DNA of 64,000 nucleotides from the NCBI RefSeq assembly GCF_017302985.1, contig NZ_JAFIMU010000007.1:682001-746000 (forward strand), written 5' to 3'. The notes under the pieces were generated by a model that saw only the letters and a list, made by a program, of their open reading frames with translations, did not search any database and had not been told where the DNA came from. The stretch is from Corallococcus macrosporus. GTDB taxonomy: Bacteria > Myxococcota > Myxococcia > Myxococcales > Myxococcaceae. Below are positions 8,545-20,500 of the stretch, one piece after another. Every line of letters starts with the position of its first letter. The first letter of the stretch is position 1. The position numbers and the translations under genes are program-made.

Positions 8545-10584
8545 TCAGGGCCCGGTTCCCTCCCCAGGGAATCGGGCCCTTTCATTTTTGACGCCGGACA
8601 GGCGGGCGCCCAGCGCCCGGCCCACCACCCGCCAGCGCTGCTGGTACTCCCACTCCAGGGGGTCCAGCTCCAGGCCCCGCTCGTAGGCCTCCAGGGCCCG
8701 CTGGAGCTGGCCGTCGCGCTCCAGCGCAGTGCCGGTGAGGAAGTGCACCCGCGCGGTGCCCACCGCCCGGGGCTGCTCGGCCAGGAACTCGCGGCGCAGG
8801 GCGTCCGTCTGGGCCGCGGTGAGCCCCGCCTCCAGGCAGCGCGCCACGCCCCGGGCGTTGCCCAGCCGGGCGTCATAGCGCGCCCGGCGCAGCGGCATGC
8901 CCAGGGCGTCGCCCGCGTCCCGCACGCGGATCAGCATGGACTCCAGGCGCGAGCGCTGCCCGCGCGACAGGGGCCGCTGCCGGAGCGCGGACAGGGCGGT
9001 CCACAGCTCGCGCGCCCGCTCCCGCGCGGGCTCCAGCTCCACGTCCGGGGACAGCCCCAGCACCGCGTAGTGGGTGCCCTCCCCGGCCAGCTGCCCGTGC
9101 CACATCGTCAGCACGCGCTCGGCCTCGGCGTCGTCGGGCAGCTCCCGGGGCGCGGGGGGCGGCGAGGCCGGGGTGCCAGCCAGGTGCTGCTCCACGCGGG
9201 CCTTCAGCGCGGTGGACGGCGCGACGAACTGCACGCCGAAGCCCGGGCGCATGCTCCAGGCCTGGGCCTGCTCCGGGGAGACGTGGCGCACCACCTCGCA
9301 CGTGACGGACTGCGGCCCCGAGGCCAGCGGCAGCACCACCTGGACCTGGGCGAACAGCGGGGGCAGCTCCCCCGTCGCGTGCAGGAACACGCCGCCCCGC
9401 GACAGGTCGGACCCCGTGAAGGCCCGGGGCTGCGCGCCCGGCTGCAGCACCACCTGCACGGGCAGCGGGAGCGTCTTGCCCCCCGACGCGCCCGGCGGGG
9501 CCAGCGGCGGTGTGCGCCGGGGCCCCGTGGGGGGAGTTCTTGGAGCCGGGCCTCCTGGCGCGGGACGGGGAGCCCCCACGGCCGCGCGCGGCGGCGGGGT
9601 CCGCATGGCGAGGGCCTGCTCCAGCGCGGCGCGCAGGGCGAGCGCGTTCGGGAAGCGCTCCTCCGGAGTCTTGGCCAGCGCGCGCAGCACCACCGCCTCC
9701 AGCGCGGACGGCACCGTGGGACAGATGGAGCGCGGGGCGGGCGGCTGCCGCGTCTGGTGCGCCACGAGCTGGGCGGTGAGCCCCTCGTCGGGAAAGGGCA
9801 GCCGCCCGGTGAGCAACTGGTAGGCGATGACGCCCACCGCGTACAGGTCCGCGCGGCCGTCCAGGCGCCGGCTCAGAGACTGCTCCGGGGCCATGTACTC
9901 CGGCGTCCCCACGATGATGCCCGCCACCGTCTCCGGCATGCTCGCGTCCACCAGCTTCGCGATGCCGAAGTCGAGCACCTTCACGAACGGCATCCCCCGC
10001 CCGCGCTTCACCAGGAAGATGTTGTCCGGCTTCAGGTCGCGGTGGACGATGCCCCGCGCGTGCGCCGCATGCAGCGCGTCACACACCTGGGTGAGCATGG
10101 GCACCACCGCCCCGGCGGACAGCGGCGTCCCCACCCAGGCCGACAGCGGCGCGCCCTCCAGGAACTCCATGATGAGGTACGGCCGCGGCGCCGAGGCGTT
10201 GAGGTCGAAGATGCTGACGATGTTCTCGTGCCCGATGAGGTTCACTGCCCGGGCCTCGGCATGGAAGCGCTGCACCAGCTCCGGGTAGCGCGTCAGGTGT
10301 TCATGCAGCACCTTCACCGCCACGCGGCTGCCAATGGACACGTGCTCCGCCAGGTAGACGGACCCCATCCCGCCCCGGCCCACGCGGCGCACCAGCCGGA
10401 AGCTCCCCATCTGGGTGCCCACCAGCGGATCCACCTCCTCCACCGCGTTCAGGGGGACCGGTGCCTCCACGGCCCTGGCCGCGCCGCCTCCCGCCTCCCG
10501 GACGAGCGTGTCGCACGACGTCCCCTCGCCATGTCCCCGCCCGCACGCTGTGCACGTGCGCTCGTTCCTCGCGACTTCGGCCAT
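8545..10584 (-). CDS. Ser/Thr protein kinase with PilZ, J-like and TPR-like C-terminus
   Basis: A 679-residue cytoplasmic signalling protein. An N-terminal cysteine/histidine knuckle (CTACGRGHGEGTSC, 11-24) is followed by a complete Hanks-type kinase: glycine loop GRGGMGSVY, K91, HRDLKPDN (D183), DFG (206-208) and GTPEYMAPEQ. All catalytic residues are present, so it should be active. A proline-rich linker (330-370) leads to a PilZ domain (about 372-470) that keeps DLSRGG but lacks a clear upstream RxxxR, so cyclic-di-GMP binding is uncertain. The end has a J-domain-like segment (HYAVLGLS...RRARYDARL) without HPD, and a TPR-like pair of helices. I use the ATG at 10584, just before the cysteine motif, preceded by a run of G; a start 28 codons upstream is possible. 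No transmembrane segment is seen. Confidence 0.9.
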   Translation of the reverse strand: MAEVARNERTCTACGRGHGEGTSCDTLVREAGGGAARAVEAPVPLNAVEEVDPLVGTQMGSFRLVRRVGRGGMGSVYLAEHVSIGSRVAVKVLHEHLTRYPELVQRFHAEARAVNLIGHENIVSIFDLNASAPRPYLIMEFLEGAPLSAWVGTPLSAGAVVPMLTQVCDALHAAHARGIVHRDLKPDNIFLVKRGRGMPFVKVLDFGIAKLVDASMPETVAGIIVGTPEYMAPEQSLSRRLDGRADLYAVGVIAYQLLTGRLPFPDEGLTAQLVAHQTRQPPAPRSICPTVPSALEAVVLRALAKTPEERFPNALALRAALEQALAMRTPPPRAAVGAPRPAPGGPAPRTPPTGPRRTPPLAPPGASGGKTLPLPVQVVLQPGAQPRAFTGSDLSRGGVFLHATGELPPLFAQVQVVLPLASGPQSVTCEVVRHVSPEQAQAWSMRPGFGVQFVAPSTALKARVEQHLAGTPASPPPAPRELPDDAEAERVLTMWHGQLAGEGTHYAVLGLSPDVELEPARERARELWTALSALRQRPLSRGQRSRLESMLIRVRDAGDALGMPLRRARYDARLGNARGVARCLEAGLTAAQTDALRREFLAEQPRAVGTARVHFLTGTALERDGQLQRALEAYERGLELDPLEWEYQQRWRVVGRALGARLSGVKNERARFPGEGTGP
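8547..8589. terminator. Intrinsic terminator, probably bidirectional
   Basis: A 14-bp stem (8547-8560 with 8567-8580, one G-T mismatch) and a 6-nt loop is followed on the plus strand by TTCATTTTT. It ends the lipoprotein transcript. It overlaps the last codons of the convergent kinase gene, so it may also act on that strand, where A/T richness is lower. Confidence 0.85.
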
Positions 10585-10725
10585 ACCGCGCCCCCCTGGC
10601 CAATTCCCCGCCCAATCTGCACATCCCGGAAGCCCGGCATCCACTGCCGCCAAGGGTGGGTGTCGCAAAGTGAGGAGGGTCCCCAGCCCCTGGGCCGGGG
10701 TGACGGTTGGGCGGCGGACTGCGGC

Positions 10726-10754
10726 GTGTCAGGAAGGTGTCACGCGGATAGGAT
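10726..10754 (+). promoter_or_regulatory. Candidate promoter giving a leaderless oxygenase mRNA
   Basis: GTGTCA (10726-10731), 17-nt spacer, TAGGAT (10749-10754). Only six bases separate the hexamer from the ATG, and no Shine-Dalgarno sequence is present, so transcription would begin at or next to the start codon. Confidence 0.45.
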
Positions 10755-10760
10755 GCGCGC

Positions 10761-11723
10761 ATGTCCCGCTCGGCCCGACGCATCCCCACCGTGAACCTGT
10801 CCCACTACCGCTCCGGCACTCCTGACGAGCGGGCCCGCTTCGTCCAGGTGTTTGGCGACGCACTGAAGGAGTTCGGCTTCGTGACCGTGGAAGGTCACGG
10901 GGTCGACGACGCGCTCATCCGCCGCACGTACACGGACGTGGAGCGCTTCTTCCAACTGCCGGAGTCCACCAAGACGCGCTACGCGGTGCCGGAGCGTCCG
11001 GGCCAGCGCGGCTTCATGGCGTTCGGCCAGGAGCACGCGAAGAACCGCAAGGTGGGGGACATGAAGGAGTTCTGGCACGTGGGCCGTGAGCTGCCCGCGG
11101 GCCACCCCTACCTCGAGGACTACGGCGCCAACGTGTGGCCGGAGGAGGTCCCCACCTTCCGCACGAACACGCTGACGCTCTACCGGGAGCTGGACGACGC
11201 GGCGACGGTGATGCTCCAGGCGCTGGCGGACTACCTGGGCATCGCGCGCAACACGTTCAGCGACATGACGGTGGACGGGAACTCCGTGCTGCGGCTCATC
11301 CACTACCCGCCGCTGAAGGACCGCTTCATCCCCGGCGGCGTGCGCGCCGCGGAGCACGAGGACATCAACTTCATCACGCTCCTGTGCGAGGGCACGTCGG
11401 GCGGCCTGGAGCTGCTCACGCGCGACGGCGAGTGGATCCCCGTGGACACGCTGCGCGGGCAGATCGTCGTGGACTCGGGCGACATGCTGAGCCGGGTGAT
11501 GAACGGCGTCATCCCGTCCACCACGCACCGGGTGGTGAACCCGCCCAGCACGGAGCAGGACACCGTGCGCTACTCGATGCCCTTCTTCGTGCACCCCTAC
11601 TCCGACTGCGTGCTGAAGCCGCTGCCGCAGACGGAGACGCCGGACAACCCCGCGCGCCACCCGCCCATCACCGCGGACGCGTTCCTCAAGCAGCGCCTGC
11701 GCGAGCTGGGCTTCCTCAAGTAG
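10761..11723 (+). CDS. Isopenicillin-N-synthase-family Fe(II)/2-oxoglutarate oxygenase
   Basis: A 320-residue non-haem iron oxygenase. The N-terminal DIOX_N domain includes IPTVNLSHY and EFGFVTVEGHGV. The double-stranded beta-helix carries the iron ligands H199, D201 and H256 (AEHEDINF, STTHRVVN) and the 2-oxoglutarate-type RxS pair R270/S272 in VRYSMPFF. The substrate cannot be read; relatives act in amino-acid and secondary metabolism. The ATG has no Shine-Dalgarno sequence but a -10-like TAGGAT just upstream. It is convergent with the next gene, overlapping it by 8 bp, and shows no operon partner. Confidence 0.9.
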   Translation: MSRSARRIPTVNLSHYRSGTPDERARFVQVFGDALKEFGFVTVEGHGVDDALIRRTYTDVERFFQLPESTKTRYAVPERPGQRGFMAFGQEHAKNRKVGDMKEFWHVGRELPAGHPYLEDYGANVWPEEVPTFRTNTLTLYRELDDAATVMLQALADYLGIARNTFSDMTVDGNSVLRLIHYPPLKDRFIPGGVRAAEHEDINFITLLCEGTSGGLELLTRDGEWIPVDTLRGQIVVDSGDMLSRVMNGVIPSTTHRVVNPPSTEQDTVRYSMPFFVHPYSDCVLKPLPQTETPDNPARHPPITADAFLKQRLRELGFLK

Positions 11724-12642
11724 CCGCCGCGGCAGCGAGCAGTTCCTCCATGGGCACGCGGAAGTGGCGAGTCCCTTCCGCGCCGTGGAGCCAGGGCCCC
11801 CGGCCCTTGAGCCACGAGGGCCGCCACGCGCGGCCCGCCTCGTCCGTGAGCTCAACGCGGGCCACGGGGCCCAGGCGCTGGTGGCCCCGGTCGTAGAGCG
11901 TGAAGAGCTGGAGCTGGCAGGCGTCGTCGTAGCCGCCCCCGAACAGCACGTGCGTGTCGCTGACGGTGATGGCGTGCGCGCCTCGCACCGGTGAGTCCCA
12001 GACCGTGGAGGGCTGACCCGGACGCATGCGCACGAGCGGGAAGTCCGTGTAGCTGTAGAACCAGGTCTCCTGCTCCGAAGCGACGTTGAGCGCGTAGCAG
12101 TCCAGGATGCCCAGCTCCCCGGGCAGCGCCATCCGCACGCCGCTCTCCTGCCGCTGTCCCTGCGCATCGAAGCGCACCAGGCCGTCCGCACCGATGGGCG
12201 TCCGTGATCCATCACCGCCCCAGCCCCGGTTGCCGATGACGCCCTCGTCGAAGTAGCTGACCCAGACCTGTCCATCGGACGTGGTCTGCACGTCCGCGAT
12301 GCCGTCCCCCAGGGTCAGCTCGCGCAGCAACGTGCCTTCTGGCGAATAGACGTGGGCGTTGCGCTCGTGCCCAGCCTCCGAGAGGTAGCGGCACCGCGCG
12401 TTCACGAGCAGCACCTCGCCCCCCGGAAGCGGTTGGACGTAGTCGAAGTCCGGTGCGCCGCAAGGCAGCGTGAATCGCTCCCAGGTGTCCCAGCCGTCCG
12501 CGAAGTGGAGGACTTCGTCGTCTTCCGCGAGCCACCACACGGTGTTGTCGTGCGCCACGCCCCGGGCCTTCACCTTGCGACCAGCGAGTACCTCCGCCGT
12601 GTCGACGAATGGGTGCACCTCGACGTGGAGTGTCCTCTTCAT
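11716..12642 (-). CDS. Beta-propeller-like protein of unknown function
   Basis: A 308-residue protein with no signal peptide. Repeating segments such as DNTVWWLAEDDEVLHFADGW, GEVLLVNARCRYL, DGQVWVSYFDEGVIGN, ETWFYSYTDFPLVRM and DTHVLFGGGYDD have the spacing of propeller blades. WVSYFDEGVIGNRGWGG is distinctive for a group of uncharacterised bacterial proteins I cannot name. The start could be this ATG or the GTG three codons upstream, which has GGAGG four bases before it. The gene is divergent from the nitrilase-family gene and overlaps the oxygenase end. Confidence 0.75.
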   Translation of the reverse strand: MKRTLHVEVHPFVDTAEVLAGRKVKARGVAHDNTVWWLAEDDEVLHFADGWDTWERFTLPCGAPDFDYVQPLPGGEVLLVNARCRYLSEAGHERNAHVYSPEGTLLRELTLGDGIADVQTTSDGQVWVSYFDEGVIGNRGWGGDGSRTPIGADGLVRFDAQGQRQESGVRMALPGELGILDCYALNVASEQETWFYSYTDFPLVRMRPGQPSTVWDSPVRGAHAITVSDTHVLFGGGYDDACQLQLFTLYDRGHQRLGPVARVELTDEAGRAWRPSWLKGRGPWLHGAEGTRHFRVPMEELLAAAAAT

Positions 12643-12753
12643 GCGCGTCACGGGGCCTCCGGGCACGGCCCCGACGGTGGCACTCCCGGAAGCTGACGGT
12701 CCATCACCGGGAGGCTCGCGTGGCCCGAAGGCCAGTGCCATCCTCGCGGCACC

Positions 12754-13787
12754 GTGGCCACCTCCCTCGACCTGTTCGCCATCCAGCCGCGCGTCACGCT
12801 CGACGATTACGCCTCACCGGAGACGTTCGCCGCGCACCACCGGGCGCTCGCCGCCCGCGTGGACGCACTGCGCCCCCGGGATGCCTCGGGCCAGCCGCTG
12901 AACCCCGCGCTCGCGGTCTGGCCGGAGATGGTGGGCGCGGCGCTGGGGCTGATGGGGCACCTGCCGCGCGTGCGCAATCGCAAGACGACGAACGGCGCCA
13001 TGACGCGCGTGGCGCTAGCGGAGTGGCTCGGCATGTTCCGCACATGGAGCGCCTTCCATCCGCCGACGCTGGAGGAATGCCTCTACGCCACGGTGGCGCC
13101 CCGCGTGCACCGGGCCATGTACGAGACCTTCTCCGGCATCGCGCGCGACTTCGGATTGTGGGTGGTGGCCGGAAGCGCGCTGCTGCCCACGAACCGCCTG
13201 GGCCCGGACACACCCGAGTACCAGCCCGCGGGCGCGCGCACGTTCAACACCAGCTACACGTTCTCACCGGACGGGCGCTGCGTGGGCGTCACGCGAAAGG
13301 TGAATCTGGTGCCCACGCAGGAGGACGTGCTGCACCTGAGCCCGGGCCGCCCGGAGGACCTGCCCGTGCTCGACACGCCGTTCGGGAAGCTGGGCACGCT
13401 CGTCTGCTACGACGGCTTCCGCGAACCCCACACGTCCGGCGAGCCATACTTCGTGCCCTGCGCGCAGTACCTGGATGCCCTGGGCGTGGAGGTGCTCGCG
13501 CAGCCCTCCGCCAACGCGTGGAGCTGGGACGCGCCCTGGGCCTTCAACGCGCCGGGCGAGACGCAGCTGCGCCGCGAGCAGTGGTTCAACGAGGGCCTCT
13601 TCACGCAGCTGCGCACCCTGAAGCGCGTGCGCTACGCGGTGAACCCACAGCTCACCGGAGGCTTCTTCGACAACGCCTTCGAGGCCCCCTCGCTCATCCT
13701 GGAGCGCCGGGGCCCGGACGACGTGCACGTGCTCGCCCAGTCCGCCGACCCACGCGGCGAGGACGTGCTCCACGTCACGGTGCCCCG

Positions 13788-13791
<4 letters not shown>
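12754..13791 (+). CDS. Nitrilase-superfamily amidohydrolase
   Basis: Carbon-nitrogen hydrolase of 345 residues, hydrolysing a nitrile or amide. The catalytic triad is visible: E58 in WPEMVG, K182 in [11 protein letters not shown] and C218 in LVCYDGF. The C-terminal half has a family-typical [13 protein letters not shown]. Substrate cannot be deduced; the sequence looks like the broad nitrilase/apolipoprotein N-acyltransferase superfamily rather than classic nitrilase. The start is GTG with no strong Shine-Dalgarno sequence. The stop overlaps the convergent gatB stop by 4 bp. Confidence 0.88.
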
Positions 13792-15233
<1,442 letters not shown>

Positions 15234-15260
15234 GGCGGTGTCACCCTTGTGTCGCGCCCG

Positions 15261-16724
15261 CTAGACGGGGGCGGCGCGGCGGAAGAAGTCGTGCTCGCGC
15301 TCGAACGCGCGGGCGATTCTCAGCAGGCGGGCCTCATCGAAGGGGCGCCCCAGGAGCTGCATGCCGATGGGCAGCCCGCCTTGCGTGAAGCCGCACGGCA
15401 CGGACAGGCCGGGCAGGCCCGCCAGGTTGCACGGCAGCGTGTAGACGTCCATGAGGTACATGGACAGCGGGTCGTCCACCTTCGCGCCCAGCTTGAACGC
15501 CGGCACCGGCGACGTGGGCGACACGATGGCGTCCACCTGCTGGAACACCTTCGTGAAGTCCTCGCGGATGAGCGTGCGGACCTTCTGCGCGCGCAGGTAG
15601 TAGGCGTCGTAGTAGCCGGCGGACAGCGCGTAGGTGCCCAGCATGATGCGGCGCTTCACCTCCGCGCCGAAGCCCTGGCCCCGCGTCTGCGTGTACAGCT
15701 CCTTGAGCCCGCGCGCGTCCTTCGCCCGCTGCCCGTAGCGGATGCCGTCGTAGCGCGCCAGGTTGCTGGAGGCCTCCGACGAGGCCAGCAGGTAGTACGT
15801 CGCCAGCGCGTACTTCGTGTGCGGCAGCGACACGTCCACCAGCGTCGCGCCCAGCTTCTCCAGCTCCTCCAGCGACGCGCGCAGCGTGCCCGCGACCTCC
15901 GGGTCCATGCCCTCCGCGAAGTACTCGCGCGGCACGCCCAGCTTGAGGCCGCGCACGCCGTCCTCCAGGCCCGTGAGGCAGTCCGGCGTCTCCACGTCCG
16001 CGGAGGTGGAGTCGAGCGGATCATGCCGCGCGATGAGCTGGAACAGCGCCGCGGTGTCCCCCACCGTGCGCGCCATGGGGCCCGGCTGGTCCAACGACGA
16101 TGCGAACGCGATGACGCCGTAGCGCGACACGCGGCCGTACGTGGGCTTGAGCCCCACGGTGTTGGTGAGCGCCGCGGGCTGGCGGATGGAGCCGCCCGTG
16201 TCGGTGCCCAGCGCGCCGAACACCTCGCGCGCCGCCACCGCCGCCGCCGAGCCACCGGACGAACCGCCCGGCGTGCGCGTCAGGTCCCACGGGTTGTGGG
16301 TGGGGAAGTACGCGCTCGACTCGTTGGACGAGCCCATGGCGAACTCGTCCATGTTCAGCTTGCCCACCATCGGCAGGCCCGCTTCCTTCAGCAGGCGCAC
16401 CACGGTGGCGTCGTAGGGCGGGACGAAGCCCTCCAGGATGCGCGAGCCACAGGTGGTCTCCACGCCCTCCGTGAGGAAGATGTCCTTGAGCCCCACCGGC
16501 ACGCCGTCGAGCGCGCTCAACGGGCTGCCCGCCTTGCGGCGCGCGTCGCTGGCCTCGGCGGCCTTGAGCGCCCCGGCCTCGTCCACGCGCAGGAAGGCGC
16601 GCACCTTCGGGTCCACCTGGGCGATGCGCTGGAGGCTCGCGCGGGTGGCCTCCACGGAGGACACCTCACGCGAAGCCAGCTTCGCCGCCAGCTCCAGCAT
16701 CGACAGGTCGGTGAGCGACGACAT
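15261..16724 (-). CDS. gatA: Asp/Glu-tRNA amidotransferase subunit A
   Basis: Amidase-signature glutaminase that releases ammonia for GatB. The Lys-Ser-Ser triad is seen as K80 (VGLKDIF), S155 ([11 protein letters not shown]) and S179 ([10 protein letters not shown]). The 487 residues are full length. It starts 6 bp after the gatC stop, consistent with translational coupling. Confidence 0.98.
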   Translation of the reverse strand: MSSLTDLSMLELAAKLASREVSSVEATRASLQRIAQVDPKVRAFLRVDEAGALKAAEASDARRKAGSPLSALDGVPVGLKDIFLTEGVETTCGSRILEGFVPPYDATVVRLLKEAGLPMVGKLNMDEFAMGSSNESSAYFPTHNPWDLTRTPGGSSGGSAAAVAAREVFGALGTDTGGSIRQPAALTNTVGLKPTYGRVSRYGVIAFASSLDQPGPMARTVGDTAALFQLIARHDPLDSTSADVETPDCLTGLEDGVRGLKLGVPREYFAEGMDPEVAGTLRASLEELEKLGATLVDVSLPHTKYALATYYLLASSEASSNLARYDGIRYGQRAKDARGLKELYTQTRGQGFGAEVKRRIMLGTYALSAGYYDAYYLRAQKVRTLIREDFTKVFQQVDAIVSPTSPVPAFKLGAKVDDPLSMYLMDVYTLPCNLAGLPGLSVPCGFTQGGLPIGMQLLGRPFDEARLLRIARAFEREHDFFRRAAPV

Positions 16725-16730
16725 GGCGGG

Positions 16731-17018
16731 CTACTCCAGAATCTTCGGGACCGCGAAGGCGGTGCCCACCTTCGCCGGCGCGTTGGCGAGCCCTGCTTCC
16801 GGGGGCAGCGACGGACGCAGCACGTCCTCGCGCGACAGCGAGGACGCGAGCGTCGCGTGGGAGGTGGGCTCCACCTGGCTCACGTCGAGCGCTTCCAGCT
16901 CCGCCACCGCGTCCAGGACCGCGGACAGCTGGGTGGCGTAGCGCTCCTCCTCCTGCGGCGTCAGCGACAGCCGCGCCAGGGTGGCCACGTGCCGGACCTG
17001 CTCGAGCGTGAGGGCCAT
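16731..17018 (-). CDS. gatC: Asp/Glu-tRNA amidotransferase subunit C
   Basis: Small subunit (95 residues) that wraps around and stabilises GatA-GatB. MALTLEQVRHVATLARLSL and the C-terminal LRPSLPPEAGLANAP are typical. The ATG is chosen because AGGAGG lies about 6 bases upstream; the same frame is open further upstream but that part only mirrors the preceding gene. It is preceded by a zinc-ribbon gene 26 bp away. Confidence 0.95.
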   Translation of the reverse strand: MALTLEQVRHVATLARLSLTPQEEERYATQLSAVLDAVAELEALDVSQVEPTSHATLASSLSREDVLRPSLPPEAGLANAPAKVGTAFAVPKILE

Positions 17019-17044
17019 GGGAAGCCTCCTCCGGACTGCTGGGG

Positions 17045-17398
17045 CTACGTGGACGACGCGGACGGCGTGCGCTTGAACAGGTTGAGGATGGCGCCCATCA
17101 CCTTGCCGCTGCCCTCGTGGCCGTGCTGCTTGATGACCTGCTCCAGCTCGCCCGCGTCCAGCCAGACGCCGTGGCAGTTGAAGCAGCTCTCCAGCTCCAC
17201 GTTGCCGTCCTTGAGCGTCTGCAGGTCCATGCCGCACTTGGGGCACTTCATGTAGTGCAGCTGCTTGAGCGACTCGCGCTGCTGGGCGGCCATCTCCTTG
17301 GACTGCTGGAGGGCCAGCTTGCGCTTGGCTTCAATCTCCTCGCGCGCGAAGTAGTCGTCTTCGTTGTGGGAGGGCTTGTCGGGGCTCAGGTCGGACAT
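17045..17398 (-). CDS. TFIIB-type zinc-ribbon protein
   Basis: A 117-residue soluble protein. After a charged helical N-terminus (residues 15-48, probably coiled coil), it has a zinc ribbon of the zf-TFIIB type: CPKC (52-55) and CFNCHGVWLDAGELEQVI (72-89). HGVWLDAGEL is the hallmark of this family. Function is unknown; members occur beside many housekeeping genes. AAGGAG upstream supports the ATG. It lies 26 bp before gatC on the same strand, so it is probably the first gene of the gatCAB transcript, and it is divergent from ftsK. Confidence 0.88.
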   Translation of the reverse strand: MSDLSPDKPSHNEDDYFAREEIEAKRKLALQQSKEMAAQQRESLKQLHYMKCPKCGMDLQTLKDGNVELESCFNCHGVWLDAGELEQVIKQHGHEGSGKVMGAILNLFKRTPSASST

Positions 17399-17510
17399 GT
17401 TCTTGGGTTCTCCTTGACGGGAGGCACCATACCCTCTCGCCACGCGGACGCGCCCGAAATGTAGGCCCTGCCCCGCCCCCTCGGGGCTCCCTTGGATGCC
17501 TGCCGGAAAA

Positions 17511-17538
17511 TTGACCCCGCCCCCTCCCTCCCTATTCT
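17511..17538 (+). promoter_or_regulatory. Candidate ftsK promoter
   Basis: TTGACC (17511-17516), 16-nt spacer, TATTCT (17533-17538), with five and four of six consensus matches. The predicted leader is about 55 nt. It lies in the 201-bp divergent region with the zinc-ribbon gene. Confidence 0.5.
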
Positions 17539-17599
17539 CGCCGGGCGGATTGCTACAGCTCGCTACGCGGCTGGAATCGGGCAGAGGGAACAGGGGTCC

Positions 17600-20500
17600 A
17601 TGACAGCGGCAAAGAAGGGTGGCCGGGGCGAGAAGGCGGTGCTCTCCCGGCAGGAGATCGCGACGCGCCGCAAGGCGCTCAACAACAAGAAGATGAAGGC
17701 GCCCGGCGCGGCCAGTCCCGCCAAGCGGGCGCTCGTGGGCGTCTTCATCCTGGCCGCCTCGTTGCTGGCCTTGCTGGCGGTCGCCACGTTCGACGCGCAT
17801 GACCGGGTGGGACCCGGCTTCCACAACGCGGTGGGCCCCACGGGCCACCTCATCGCGGAAGGCCTGCGCGGGGCGCTGGGCGTGTGCGCCTACCTCATCC
17901 CCGTGGGTGGCATCTACACCGCCGTGGTGCTCTTCGTGGGCAACCGCGAGCGGCGCCGCCTGCCGCAGATCATCTCCCTGGCGCTGCTCACCTGCAGCGT
18001 GTCCGTGCTCGCGCAGCTCATGTTCGCCAAGGACAAGGGCTGGGCCCACCCGCCCGGCGGCGCGCTGGGCGCGAGCCTGGGCGGCCTGATGGAGGGGATG
18101 TTCTCCACCGTCGGCACCATCATCCTCGTCACCGCCATCAGCGCGGCCGCGCTCATCGTGGGCACCCAGTACACGTTCTTCAAGCTGTGCTCGCTGGTGT
18201 GGGCCGGCCTCACCGTGCTGGGCCGCCGCGTCTCCGAGTCCGCGCACGTCTTCTGGGAGCAGCAGAAGGTCAACTACGCGGCCCGCCAGGAGCGGCTCGC
18301 GCAGGAGAAGGAGGAGGAGGCCGCGTTCCTCGCGGAGCTGGAGGCCGAGGAGGAGGAGCTGTCCGAGGCCGAGCGTCTGGCCGAGGAGGCCGAGGCCGCC
18401 GAGGCGGAGGCCCTGGCCGAGGAGGCCGTGCGCCTGGCCCGCCAGAACGAGAAGGAGCAGGCCGCCAACGCGAAGAAGGCGCTCAAGGAGCAGAAGGAGC
18501 GCGAGAAGCTGGAGAAGAAGCTCACCCGCGACGAGGCGCCGGAAGAGGACGAGCCCGCCTCCGACGAGCAGCCCTCGCTGCCCCCGGAGCGCGCCGAGCG
18601 CCGTCCCCCGGGCGCCGACCCCGCCTGGGCCGCGTCCTTCCTCGCGCCCCAGCCGCAGCTGCCCGCCAACGTGGACGGGGCCGAGCCCCCGCGCCGCCCG
18701 CGCAAGACGCCCCAGATCGTCACCCCGCCCGCCGCGCCGTCCTCGCCGCCGGTGCCCGCCGCGGCGCTCGCGCCCGTGGTGGCCGAGCCCGCCGCGAAGC
18801 CCGTGGCCATGGAGAAGCCGGCCGCCGCCGCTGGGCCGGGCAACGCGCTGGTGCCCGCGCCGCCCTCCGCGCTGGCGCGCATGCCGCTCATCGTGGAGCC
18901 CAAGGCGCCGCCCAAGCCCACCGCCGTGTCGAAGCGCCCGCAGGACCAGTTCGAGTTCGTGGGTGACCGCAAGAGCTTCTCGCTGCCCCCGCTGGACGTG
19001 CTGGAGGCGGACAAGAAGGAGCGCTCCGCGCTGGACAAGGACGCGTTCCTCGTCACGGCGGAGAAGCTGCGCGCGAAGCTGGCGGACTTCGGCATCGTGG
19101 GCGAGGTCGTGGAGATCCGCCCCGGCCCCGTCGTTACCATGTACGAGTTCCTGCCCGGGCCCGGCATCAAGGTCAGCAAGATCGCCGCGCTCCAGGACGA
19201 CCTGGCCATGGCCATGGAGGCCATGCGCGTGCGCATCGTGGCCCCCATCCCCGGCAAGGGCGTGGTGGGCATCGAGGTCCCCAACCGCGACCGCGAGACG
19301 GTGTTCCTCAAGGAGATCGCGGAGCAGGACACGTTCCAGAAGAGCAGCAGCAAGCTCACCATGTGCGTGGGCAAGGACATCGAAGGCATGCCGTACGTCT
19401 TCGACCTGGTGAAGGCTCCCCACCTGCTCATCGCGGGCACCACCGGCTCCGGCAAGTCCGTGGCGGTGAACTCGATGATCATGAGCATCCTCCTCAAGGC
19501 CACGCCCGAGGAGGTCCGCTTCATCATGGTGGACCCGAAGATGCTGGAGCTCTCCGTGTACGAGGGCATCCCGCACCTGCTGCTCCCCGTCGTCACCGAC
19601 CCGAAGAAGGCCGCGCTCGCGCTGCGCTGGGCGGTGGAGGAGATGGAGCGCCGCTACCAGATGCTGTCCGAGGCGGGCGTGCGCAACATCGCCGGCTTCA
19701 ACAAGCTGGTGGAGACGCAGGCGTCGGAGGAGAAGCCCGCCCCCGCGCCCGCCGCGAAGAAGAAGGCCAAGCCCAAGAAGATGTTCGTCGTGGACGTGGA
19801 GGGCAGCACCGTGCCCGCCCCCGCTTCCGCCAGCGACGGGCTGGGCGTGGCGGCGCCGCGCGAGGACGACGAGGACCTGCGTGAGGCCATCGTCTCCGAG
19901 CCCGCCCCGAACATGGAGGCCGACGGCGAGGAGGACGCGGAGTTCGAGGAGGACGGCGAGGAGTCCACTCCGGCGGAGGCCGCGTCCCCGGAGAAGAAGG
20001 AGCTCAAGAAGCTGCCCTACATCGTCGTCATCATCGACGAGCTCGCGGACCTCATGATGGTCGCGAGCCGCGAGGTGGAGACCTACGTCGCGCGCCTGGC
20101 GCAGATGGCGCGCGCCGCCGGCATCCACCTGATGGTCGCGACGCAGCGCCCGTCCACGGACGTCGTCACCGGCATCATCAAGGCCAACTTCCCCACGCGC
20201 ATCAGCTTCATGCTGCGCTCGAAGCCGGACTCGATGACGATTCTCGGTACGGTCGGCGCGGAGGCCCTGCTGGGCATGGGCGACATGCTCATCATGCCGC
20301 CCACGAGCGCGCACCTGCAGCGCGTGCACGGCGCCTACGTCTCCGAGCACGAAATCAAGAAGGCGGTGGACCACCTCAAGGCCCAGGGCAAGCCCGTCTT
20401 CGACGAGTCCATCCTCAAGCCGCGCGACGAGGAGGGCGAGGGCGGCGGTGGCGAGGAGGACGAGCTGTCCGACGAGCTCTACGACCAGGCGCTCGCGGCG

